Part shown: piece by piece, positions 7,642 through 12,503 of the stretch
Layout of the letters: every line of letters starts with the position of its first letter
How positions within the stretch are numbered: the first letter of the stretch is position 1
Assembly (NCBI GenBank): GCA_017434685.1
Contig: JAFREV010000088.1
Location: 1 to 12,503, forward strand
Direction of reading: 5' to 3'
From: Mogibacterium sp.
GTDB lineage: Bacteria; Bacillota; Clostridia; Peptostreptococcales; Anaerovoracaceae
DNA length: 12,503 nucleotides
The notes under the pieces: model-generated
The model's input: only the letters and a program-made list of their open reading frames with translations
Database searches by the model: none
What the model was told of the DNA's origin: nothing
Program-made: the position numbers and the translations under genes

Positions 7642-7688
7642 TTTAAATCGTTACAACCCGGATTTTCATTGTTACAGAGGTAATTATC

Positions 7689-8090
7689 ATGAAAGAAATC
7701 CAACTCAAAACTGGTACCGCCATCATACCTGGAGACTGGATTAAGGTCTCTATTAACCCCACGGGTAATGAGGATTATATCGTTGTCGTGGAGATGAGAG
7801 GAGGGGAGTTTCCTGACTTCTACTTCCTTTCCGACTCGGAATCCATCAATGCAGAAACAGAGGACGCTGTTCTTTCTGCTATTGTTGCTCAGTATCCGTG
7901 GTTTAAAACTGACGTGCTCGACAAGCAGGTGGAAGCCGAGCACGACGAGAGTGGCAAGTGCACGAACGAGGCGGAATTGAATGCTGCTCCGACGATTGGC
8001 TTCTTTGTCATCGCCGATGCAGGCATTCCGCACGAGTTTTATCCGTTCGATGCTAAAGTCATCAGAACGGCACAGGAGTCAAGAGGGTGA
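7689..8090 (+). CDS. Acidic protein of unknown function beside oriT
   Basis: A 133-residue acidic protein that I cannot place in a family. It looks soluble, with no signal peptide or membrane helix, and is probably beta-rich at first (IQLKTGTAIIPGDWIKVSI, then EDYIVVVEMRGGEFPDFYFL). A linker rich in Glu and Asp spans about 85-100, and APTIGFFVIADAGIPHEFYPF closes the protein. AGAGGT (7674-7679) lies 9 nt before the start. The TGA stop (8088-8090) falls inside the first stem of the long hairpin array next to oriT. In the inferred transfer direction this would be the first gene to enter the recipient, with the entering strand as its template. That position suits an early-acting function such as anti-defence, but this rests on location alone. 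Confidence 0.72.
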   Translation: MKEIQLKTGTAIIPGDWIKVSINPTGNEDYIVVVEMRGGEFPDFYFLSDSESINAETEDAVLSAIVAQYPWFKTDVLDKQVEAEHDESGKCTNEAELNAAPTIGFFVIADAGIPHEFYPFDAKVIRTAQESRG

Positions 8091-8361
8091 CCCTCTTGCG
8101 GGGTCGCTTTGTGCAAAGGATGTCCGTTGTACGGATATCCTTTGCTACAGGCAAGGGGCAGCGCCCCTTTGACAGTGCCTGCTTCGCAGGTGCTGTCAGG
8201 GGAGTCGAGAGGGCTCGCCCTTCGTGAGGATAGCCGGATCACTTAAGGATCCGGCGTAAGGAGCAACGCGCCTTGTGCAGCGCAAGCTGCATGGGGTGCA
8301 GGGCTTCTCCCTGCCGTGATAAGCCGCTCTGCGGCGTTACTTTGGAACAAAGTATATCACG
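8081..8361. repeat. Array of about ten consecutive stem-loops beside oriT
   Basis: Almost every base pairs locally. Stems: AAGAGGG/CCCTCTT 8081-8097; a 15-bp stem with one G-T at 8113-8145; AAGGGGC/GCCCCTT 8153-8169; a 12-bp stem with two G-T at 8171-8197; AGGGC/GCCCT 8210-8221; GCCGGATC/GATCCGGC 8233-8255; TGCAGC/GCTGCA with a GCAA loop 8276-8291; GCAGGG/CCCTGC 8298-8314. Last, CGTGATA/TATCACG (8315-8321 with 8355-8361) closes a three-way junction holding GCCGC/GCGGC (8323-8335) and TACTTTG/CAAAGTA (8338-8354). It covers the gap between the 133-residue gene and the relaxase and would be the first DNA transferred. A single-strand origin, a single-strand promoter or a structured RNA leader are the main options. 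Confidence 0.85.
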
Positions 8362-8376
8362 CTACACTTTCGAAAG
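8349..8376 (-). other. oriT: Origin of transfer (oriT), MobV/pMV158-like nick region
   Basis: Read on the minus strand, AAAGTGTAGCGTG then ATATACTTTG aligns with the pMV158 nick region AAAGTATAGTGTG then TTATACTTTA (as I recall it), with 18 of 22 bases equal. The inverted arms are AAAGTATA (8349-8356) and TACACTTT (8363-8370), and a further palindrome CTTTCGAAAG (8367-8376) lies 5' of the nick, as the pMV158 hairpin does. The nick is predicted on the minus strand between 8358 and 8357. It sits 20 nt upstream of a MobV relaxase gene, the usual place. With this polarity the relaxase gene enters last. Confidence 0.8.
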
Positions 8377-8395
8377 AAGGGAGGAATGATTAACG

Positions 8396-9100
8396 ATGGC
8401 ACATATGCGTAAATGTGACATGAGCGAAGCAGTGCATCTCTGCAAGCACTACGAGCGCAATTCGAACATCAAGAGTTACAGCAATAGTGAAGTTGATATG
8501 AACCGCAGTGGTGAGAATTATAATCTTGCCCCTGAGAGAGAAAGCCCGACAGAATACATCCGGCATCAACTGGACGAAATCCAGCATGCAAACCGTAAGG
8601 ACCTGGTTGTGATGGCCGACCTGATTATCACAGCTCCCGAGGACTTACCACGGGAATGCCTGACAGAGTTTTTCCAGGCGTCATATGATTTCTGCGTCGG
8701 TCGCTACGGAACAGTTTCCGGCCTCGGTGAAGATGTCGTAATCAGTTCTTACGTGCATATGGATGAGACCACTCCGCACATGCACTTCGCTTTCCTGCCG
8801 GTGAAGGCTGACCGCGATAAGATAAGCGGAGAAATTGTGCGTCAGCGTTTCTGCTGTAAGGAAGTCGTATGTCGCATGGACCTTAAGACGCTCCACAGTG
8901 ATCTGCAGCAATGGCTCGATGACAGGAACATTCCTGCAAAGGTCCTCAATAATAAAACCAAATACGATTCCAACGGCAGAGCATTATCCGTCAAGGAACT
9001 GAAAAGGAAAACTTATCTGGAACGCGACCGCGAAAATAGCCGGAATCGCTGGGTGGATTCTGCAGAATCTGAAAGAGAATTAAAGATTGGAAGGTGGTAG
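8396..9100 (+). CDS. mob: MobV-family relaxase (Mob/Pre), short form
   Basis: Relaxase that nicks oriT and leads the strand into a recipient. Residues 18-43, HYERNSNIKSYSN through GENYNL, match the N-terminal Mob/Pre motif, so His18 is the likely nucleophile (equivalent to His22 of pMV158 MobM). HMDETTPHMHF (121-131) is the metal-binding HUH-type motif. At 234 residues it is only about half the length of MobM, ending soon after the relaxase domain, but the end is in frame and the next gene begins 1 nt later, so it looks naturally compact rather than broken. AGGGAGG (8378-8384) precedes ATG 8396 by 11 nt. An alternative ATG at 8405 would remove three residues. The oriT call directly upstream supports the family. 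Confidence 0.9.
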   Translation: MAHMRKCDMSEAVHLCKHYERNSNIKSYSNSEVDMNRSGENYNLAPERESPTEYIRHQLDEIQHANRKDLVVMADLIITAPEDLPRECLTEFFQASYDFCVGRYGTVSGLGEDVVISSYVHMDETTPHMHFAFLPVKADRDKISGEIVRQRFCCKEVVCRMDLKTLHSDLQQWLDDRNIPAKVLNNKTKYDSNGRALSVKELKRKTYLERDRENSRNRWVDSAESERELKIGRW

Positions 9101-9101
9101 T

Positions 9102-10502
9102 ATGTATCATAGACCTGAATACTTGATTCATCATCTCATGGAGTCTCTTGCTCTTTTTCTTTTGATGCTTCTGAAAATTTCCATTCTTATAGCCGCAGTG
9201 TTTCTTCTCCTTTGCGTGCTCAGAAAGCTGGTTCCGCTGGTGCGCAGCGGTCTGTCCTTTGGTCGCGCTGGACGTGTCAGCGGAATCACTTTCGGCACGA
9301 AATACGGTGTTGACATATACTCTCCCTCTGAACAGGAGGGCCACATCCTTGCGTGGGGACCATCCGGTTCGGGCAAGACGGCAGCAAGCCTGATTCCCAT
9401 ACTATATGGCTTTGAAGGATGCGGTTCTTTTGTGCTTGACATTTCTGGCGACATTTTCAGGAACGTAAGTAAAGCAAATCAGCTTCTTTTCGAACCTGAA
9501 AACGTTTCTACACCTCCTTTCGATGTCTTTCACAGCATAGACGTTCTGCCTTCGGACGCTGATAAAAATCAGGCGTTGAGCCGGCTGGCGTACTTACTGA
9601 TGCCACCTCTTTCCCCACAGACCGCATCAGCGAACGCCTCATTTTTCAACGACGAAGGCAGGAAAATTTTAACTGCCTCACTGATTGCTTTCTACCATGT
9701 AGGGTTAGATTTTGTGGAAGTCTGTGAGAAGATTGTCTCGCTCTCATATAAGCAGCTTTTTTCGGAAATCGATGCTACTGGCAATGAACTGGCTATCAGT
9801 TATATCAATGGCTTTGAAGGCGCCAGCGAAATGAATACAGCCGGCTGCAGACAGTCTGCGGTGGCTTCCATTGACCTTTTCGCTTCCAACAGCTATGTGA
9901 GGAATGCCGTTCACAGGCCTTCTCCTGGCGAGGAATGTTTCACTGCGGATTCGGTTGAGACGCGGCACGTTTTCTTTCTGGTCAGCGATGCTAATCTGGA
10001 TGTCTACTCCCAGCTTGTGCATCTGGTGACCGCCATGGTATTGGAGTATGTCGGTCAGAGAACCCAGCCGCAGGAAACCATTTTAATAGCAATCGATGAG
10101 CTGGCCAGTTTCGGTAGACTGGATCTGATCAATCAGCTCAGAAAAGCCCGTAAGCGGAAAGTTAGGATTTTCTGTCTGACGCAGAGCCTGGCGGACCTCT
10201 ATTTGGTCTACGGTAAAGATGAAACTCAGGCCATGCTCACAAATTACAAGTACAAACTGGTTCTCGGCTCGGCTTCCGCAGAAGATTCGGAGTACGTATC
10301 ACGACTGATTGGCAAGGAAAAGCGGAAACGTCGCAGCATATCCATCGGCTCTCGCGGATATACAACAACTCATTCGGAAGAAGATACTTGGATAATCTCT
10401 CCCGAAGAGGTTTCAAGGCTGAACAACGAGCTTCTGCTGATATACCCTGGAGGCCATCTGAAACTAAAAAAAATATATTATTTTAAAAGAAAAAAATCAT
10501 AA
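9102..10502 (+). CDS. VirD4/TraG-type conjugative coupling protein
   Basis: Type IV coupling protein: an inner-membrane ATPase linking the relaxase-DNA complex to a type IV secretion channel. An N-terminal hydrophobic stretch (about 15-40, LALFLLMLLKISILIAAVF) would anchor it. Walker A GPSGSGKT is at 86-93 and Walker B ILIAIDE ends with Asp332-Glu333, followed by LASFGRL. I choose ATG 9102 rather than an in-frame TTG at 9087, because GGAAGG (9089-9094) is 7 nt upstream and the TTG lies inside the relaxase gene. This leaves 466 residues, slightly short for the family but with both nucleotide motifs intact. The C-terminus is lysine-rich and coded by A-rich DNA. No mating-channel genes follow in the window, so a channel must be encoded elsewhere. 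Confidence 0.9.
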   Translation: MYHRPEYLIHHLMESLALFLLMLLKISILIAAVFLLLCVLRKLVPLVRSGLSFGRAGRVSGITFGTKYGVDIYSPSEQEGHILAWGPSGSGKTAASLIPILYGFEGCGSFVLDISGDIFRNVSKANQLLFEPENVSTPPFDVFHSIDVLPSDADKNQALSRLAYLLMPPLSPQTASANASFFNDEGRKILTASLIAFYHVGLDFVEVCEKIVSLSYKQLFSEIDATGNELAISYINGFEGASEMNTAGCRQSAVASIDLFASNSYVRNAVHRPSPGEECFTADSVETRHVFFLVSDANLDVYSQLVHLVTAMVLEYVGQRTQPQETILIAIDELASFGRLDLINQLRKARKRKVRIFCLTQSLADLYLVYGKDETQAMLTNYKYKLVLGSASAEDSEYVSRLIGKEKRKRRSISIGSRGYTTTHSEEDTWIISPEEVSRLNNELLLIYPGGHLKLKKIYYFKRKKS

Positions 10503-10536
10503 AAAAAGAGAGAAAAGGAAGGTAATTTACTAATAA

Positions 10537-10542
10537 TATAAT
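10537..10542 (+). promoter_or_regulatory. -10 element upstream of the repeat-like RNA
   Basis: A perfect TATAAT. Initiation about 7 nt downstream would start transcription at the first stem (10546). No good -35 is visible 16-18 bp upstream, where the DNA is purine-rich (AAAAGGAAGG), so the promoter is tentative. Confidence 0.4.
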
Positions 10543-10601
10543 AGAACGCTCAATGAGGTGAACTTCCTCGGTGTTCTGCTTTATGAGCGTCTGTCGCAAA
10601 G

Positions 10602-10633
10602 GTCATCTCCACTCAGGGGATGTGAGTTGAAAC
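10602..10633 (+). CRISPR. Solitary type I-C-like repeat, copy 1 (divergent)
   Basis: Thirty-two nt, the usual I-C repeat length. CATCTCC (10604-10610) pairs with GGGGATG (10616-10622), with one G-T, around an ACTCA loop. The 11 nt after the stem, TGAGTTGAAAC, match 8 of 11 with the I-C crRNA handle TGGATTGAAAT, including GAAA at the same place. The stem sequence itself differs from common I-C repeats, so this copy is less certain than the second. Its last 8 nt are also the start of the V-A-like repeat. Confidence 0.5.
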
Positions 10634-10660
10634 AATAATTTAATTTCTACTATCGTAGAT
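10626..10660 (+). CRISPR. Solitary type V-A (Cas12a) direct-repeat mimic
   Basis: The last 19 nt, AATTTCTACTATCGTAGAT (10642-10660), are a textbook Cas12a crRNA handle. The TCTAC/GTAGA stem is intact and the sequence differs from the common AATTTCTACTATTGTAGAT only in the loop. The upstream part, GTTGAAAC plus an AT-rich stretch, completes a 35-nt unit like full V-A repeats. It occurs once on either strand. Exactly 23 nt (10661-10683) separate it from the next repeat-like element, about the length of a Cas12a guide. Confidence 0.8.
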
Positions 10661-10683
10661 TAATAGACGCATAAGGAATGCAT

Positions 10684-10712
10684 GTCGCACCGAAAGGTGC
10701 GGGGATAGAAAG
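10684..10712 (+). CRISPR. Solitary type I-C-like repeat, copy 2
   Basis: It begins GTCGCAC as typical I-C repeats do. CGCACC (10686-10691) pairs with GGTGCG (10696-10701) across a GAAA tetraloop, where natural repeats usually have a slightly longer loop. The 11 nt after the stem, GGGATAGAAAG, match 8 of 11 with the I-C handle TGGATTGAAAT, keeping GGAT and GAAA. The shortened loop and altered last base suit a mimic more than a working repeat. Confidence 0.65.
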
Positions 10713-10783
10713 ACGAAAATAAAAGCCGACAGACGCCCATATCAACAATCTTATTTTTAAAGAAGATAAACAGGAGGTCTATT

Positions 10784-11095
10784 ATGACAAAAGCCATCAT
10801 CAATGGGAAAATGTACAACACAGAAACCGCTACAGAAATAGCTAATTACTGGAATGGTCTTGGAAACGGAGATTTTAATAATATGGACGAGTCTCTATAC
10901 AAAAAGAAAACCGGTGAATTTTTCTTATGTGGGGAAGGCGGTCCCCTCACTAAATATCGCGAAGAGGCCTTTGGCGGAGGATTTTGCGGAGGATCCAGAA
11001 TAATCCCTCTTACAGTGGATGAGGCAAAAAAATGGTGTGAGCAGTATTGCGATGCGGATACCTATATCCAGACCTTTGGCGAACCCGAAGAGTAG
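10784..11095 (+). CDS. Small acidic protein downstream of the repeat-mimic RNA; candidate anti-CRISPR or accessory
   Basis: A 103-residue protein with a strong ribosome site, AGGAGG (10772-10777), 6 nt before ATG. Visible features are a start INGKMYNTETATEIANYWN (6-24), an aromatic and glycine-rich centre (LYKKKTGEFFLCGEGGPLTKY, split at 39-58; then FGGGFCGGSRIIPLT) and an acidic end, FGEPEE. It has five cysteines spread along the chain, and no membrane or signal segment. I have a general sense that similar small proteins occur on gut Firmicutes mobile elements, but I cannot name a family or function. Its leader holds three CRISPR-repeat look-alikes, so an anti-CRISPR role or control by Cas proteins is plausible by association only. 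It converges with the replication gene, 58 nt apart. Confidence 0.78.
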   Translation: MTKAIINGKMYNTETATEIANYWNGLGNGDFNNMDESLYKKKTGEFFLCGEGGPLTKYREEAFGGGFCGGSRIIPLTVDEAKKWCEQYCDADTYIQTFGEPEE

Positions 11096-11153
11096 AGTGT
11101 AAAAAGAACGATTTTCTTTCTTGTTTCAGTAAATTCGGATGGGGTTGTTCCCT

Positions 11154-12503
11154 TTAATCCCACCACTTGCTGACAGTCGGTCTTGTAAGCCCTGTATCTC
11201 TGATGCAGTCCGCCTTGCTACCGTCCGGATGGTTTTCTCTCCATTCCCTGACAACGCTTTCTTTTGAAGGTCTCCCTTCAGGATTTCTGAATGGCTGCCC
11301 TCTCTTTTTCATCCGTTCCTTCTTCGCTCTCATATCCTCCAGATGCCATTCCCTTTTCTGGCGTCTGTCCTTCGGCTTGTGCGGATGAGATGGCGGCATC
11401 GGAATGGCCGTTTGTTCCTCTAGAAATGTCTTACTCAGTTTTACACACAACAGCGGATCATCATATACCCTCAGTGCTGCATTCATATCCGCTTCTGTAA
11501 ATGGTTCTCTTGAAAGCGAATTCAGGAAGCCGAGCAGGCTCCTTGCATCCTTCTCGAGTTCTTCTTTTGTGACGGGATTCGGATTCGTCTTTTCACTATA
11601 TTTGCCGCACTTTCTGGCAACGGCCGCCAGTGTGTAGATGCACCAGTAGCGGTGTCCGAACGACGCCTGTCCAATTCTGTTTCCATCCTTATCCAAAATC
11701 TTTCCCTGAATCTTGTTAATCCACCACTCATACATCTTGCGGCTGACCGCCCATTGATTAGGCGTCTCCCCTCTTACGATTCTGGACTGATACCACTCGG
11801 GCCATCTTTCGGCAGCTTCTTCGAGAGATACACGTCCGCTATCGACCGCCTGTTCTGGATTTATGGATGTAAATCCGCTGAGATAATCCAAGGTAACTTT
11901 GTCACCAGTCTTATATGCGGTGACCGAACACACCATCTGAAAGTTATCCCCAGCCTCCAGCATTGCTTTCGTAATTGTTCCGACAACCCTGAACCCCTGG
12001 TTAATCGATTGGTACTGTTTCTTGTTGATGTTGGATGTATGCGGATTCCAGATAAGGTCAACGAGTTCCCTCTTTATTTCCTTCAGAAGGTCTCTGAAAC
12101 CAGGTCTCATCGGAATCGGCGTTTCGAAGTGATAATACAGATGCAGCCCATTTCCTGAATTGACAATATATGTAGGATGCGGAATGATGCCATTCTGGTA
12201 CTGGTAAATCAGGTCATTCAACTTATCCCCGTCCACTCCGTCGAGATCCAACGCAAGCGCGTACATAAAACGAGCGTTAGCCAATGTCCGCGCCTTTCCG
12301 AAGTATGATATCGGCGAGATGATGGCAAACTCATCAGGGGCAATATCCTCCAGCCCTTCAAATCTGTTCTTATAATAAAGATACTGTCTCCGAACGACGC
12401 CCGTCTGTTTGCTCTGACGAATCATGATGACATTGCCCTTACCGTCATTAGAAGAATCTGCCTCCTGCAGATGTTCGCCCTCATTGAAAATATCAAAATA
12501 GAA
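11154..12503 (-). CDS. Primase-like plasmid replication protein (start beyond window)
   Basis: The reading frame on the minus strand stays open to the right edge: 26 further in-frame codons without a stop precede the ATG at 12425, so the true start probably lies outside and at least 449 residues are present. Counting from that ATG, ALDLDGVDG (58-66) and VNSGNGLHLYYHF (88-100) resemble motifs I and II of archaeo-eukaryotic-type primase domains found in plasmid Rep and prim-pol proteins. A basic linker (PKDRRQKREW) follows, then a C-terminal helix-turn-helix (about 390-423, GSKADCIRDTGLTRPTVSKWW). It would start or prime plasmid replication. No helicase motif is seen in the visible part. Origin repeats are not recognised nearby. 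A phage primase is the alternative. Confidence 0.72.
   Translation of the reverse strand, partial: FYFDIFNEGEHLQEADSSNDGKGNVIMIRQSKQTGVVRRQYLYYKNRFEGLEDIAPDEFAIISPISYFGKARTLANARFMYALALDLDGVDGDKLNDLIYQYQNGIIPHPTYIVNSGNGLHLYYHFETPIPMRPGFRDLLKEIKRELVDLIWNPHTSNINKKQYQSINQGFRVVGTITKAMLEAGDNFQMVCSVTAYKTGDKVTLDYLSGFTSINPEQAVDSGRVSLEEAAERWPEWYQSRIVRGETPNQWAVSRKMYEWWINKIQGKILDKDGNRIGQASFGHRYWCIYTLAAVARKCGKYSEKTNPNPVTKEELEKDARSLLGFLNSLSREPFTEADMNAALRVYDDPLLCVKLSKTFLEEQTAIPMPPSHPHKPKDRRQKREWHLEDMRAKKERMKKRGQPFRNPEGRPSKESVVREWRENHPDGSKADCIRDTGLTRPTVSKWWD

Larger units (their letters stand above)
7337..7688 (+). other. 352-nt intergenic region with promoter and hairpin leader
   Basis: No convincing coding sequence. 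The first part has two copies of ATGCAT around 7345-7370 and a short direct repeat of AAATCGC near 7420-7435. A good extended -10 at 7485-7493 is followed by a T-rich stretch and then two hairpins (7585-7638) before the next gene. The gap therefore looks like a promoter plus structured leader. Confidence 0.5.
10587..10736 (+). ncRNA. Structured RNA with V-A and I-C CRISPR repeat mimics (candidate RNA anti-CRISPR)
   Basis: GCGTCTGTCG (10587-10596) is perfectly complementary to CGACAGACGC (10727-10736). Between them lie three hairpins that each copy the layout of a CRISPR direct repeat: I-C-like (10602-10633), V-A-like (10626-10660) and I-C-like (10684-10712). Each occurs once, and no cas gene or regular array is present, so this is not an ordinary CRISPR locus. 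Solitary repeat units on phages and plasmids are known to act as RNA anti-CRISPRs that trap Cas proteins in non-functional complexes. That is the favoured reading here. A mini-array carrying a guide, or a Cas-controlled leader for the downstream gene, are alternatives. Confidence 0.65.
10503..10783 (+). other. 281-nt intergenic region holding the CRISPR-repeat-like locus
   Basis: No coding sequence is supported. In order it contains a -10 element, a stem ACGCTCA/TGAGCGT (10546-10552 with 10584-10590) and three CRISPR-repeat look-alikes inside a 10-bp closing stem. A 47-nt AT-rich linker without a clear terminator leads to the ribosome site of the 103-residue gene. The layout suggests a small RNA or a structured 5' leader. 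Confidence 0.7.

Noticed and set aside
8386..8412. Short frame starting at ATG 8386, just before the relaxase start.
   Set aside because: It would give only 8 residues, and its ATG lies almost on the ribosome site; the relaxase start at 8396 explains the signal.
10464..10500. AT-rich near-palindrome at the end of the coupling gene, similar in look to the 31-bp sites.
   Set aside because: The similarity is short, the symmetry is imperfect, and it is explained by lysine-rich coding sequence.
10539..10549. The first 7 nt of the putative Cas12a guide (TAATAGA, 10661-10667) recur at 10539-10545 in the locus's own -10 region, hinting at self-regulation.
   Set aside because: The match breaks after 7 nt apart from a shifted CGC, and the four bases before it are AATA, not a TTTV motif.
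10602..10712. Interpretation as an ordinary CRISPR array.
   Set aside because: The units belong to different repeat types, two overlap, spacing is irregular, and no cas gene is present in the window.
10748..10767. Possible terminator between the repeat-mimic RNA and the 103-residue gene (ATCTT/AAGAT).
   Set aside because: The stem is only 5 AT-rich pairs and no T-run follows it.
11100..11153. Possible shared terminator between the converging 103-residue gene and the replication gene.
   Set aside because: Only weak stems are seen (AAGAA/TTCTT and GGG/CCC), not enough for a call.

Overview
The window reads as part of a mobilizable plasmid, or a plasmid-like element, of a gut-type Bacillota (probably Clostridia). 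This is an inference from three things: strong AGGAGG-type ribosome sites, a Gram-positive style MobV relaxase, and protein families typical of Firmicutes mobile elements. It carries partition genes, a serine recombinase, a complete restriction-modification operon, an origin of transfer with relaxase and coupling protein, a compact non-coding locus that imitates CRISPR repeats, and, on the opposite strand, a primase-like replication protein cut by the right edge.

Left to right. Positions 1-325 are a stem-rich GC segment followed by an AT-rich 31-bp site. parA and a small ribbon-helix-helix (RHH) partner follow (326-1415), and an inverted exact copy of the 31-bp site closes the pair (1417-1447). 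Then comes a four-gene run: vsr, an HpaII-type cytosine-5 methyltransferase, an HpaII-family restriction enzyme and a full-length UvrD/PcrA-type helicase (1451-6143), ended by a terminator-like hairpin. A serine recombinase (6289-6978) and a small unknown protein (6995-7336) follow. Next are a hairpin leader and a second unknown protein (7689-8090).

From 8081 to 8361 there are about ten consecutive stem-loops. They run into a sequence closely resembling the pMV158/MobV nick region (8349-8376), which I call oriT. The relaxase (8396-9100) and a VirD4-type coupling protein (9102-10502) are adjacent. The inferred nick lies on the minus strand, so the hairpin array and everything to its left would enter a recipient first and the relaxase gene last.

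The most unusual locus is 10546-10783. It has a full-length type V-A (Cas12a) direct-repeat look-alike and two type I-C repeat look-alikes, each present once. All three sit inside a perfect 10-bp closing stem, in the apparent leader of a 103-residue protein of unknown function. No cas gene is visible. The arrangement fits the idea of solitary repeat units acting as RNA anti-CRISPRs (Racr), here possibly against two CRISPR types at once, and makes the downstream protein a candidate anti-CRISPR or accessory.

Together the genes suggest a plasmid that segregates actively, protects itself and its host lineage at CCGG, transfers using its own relaxase and coupling protein, and may blunt recipient CRISPR immunity. 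Mating-pair genes are not seen here.
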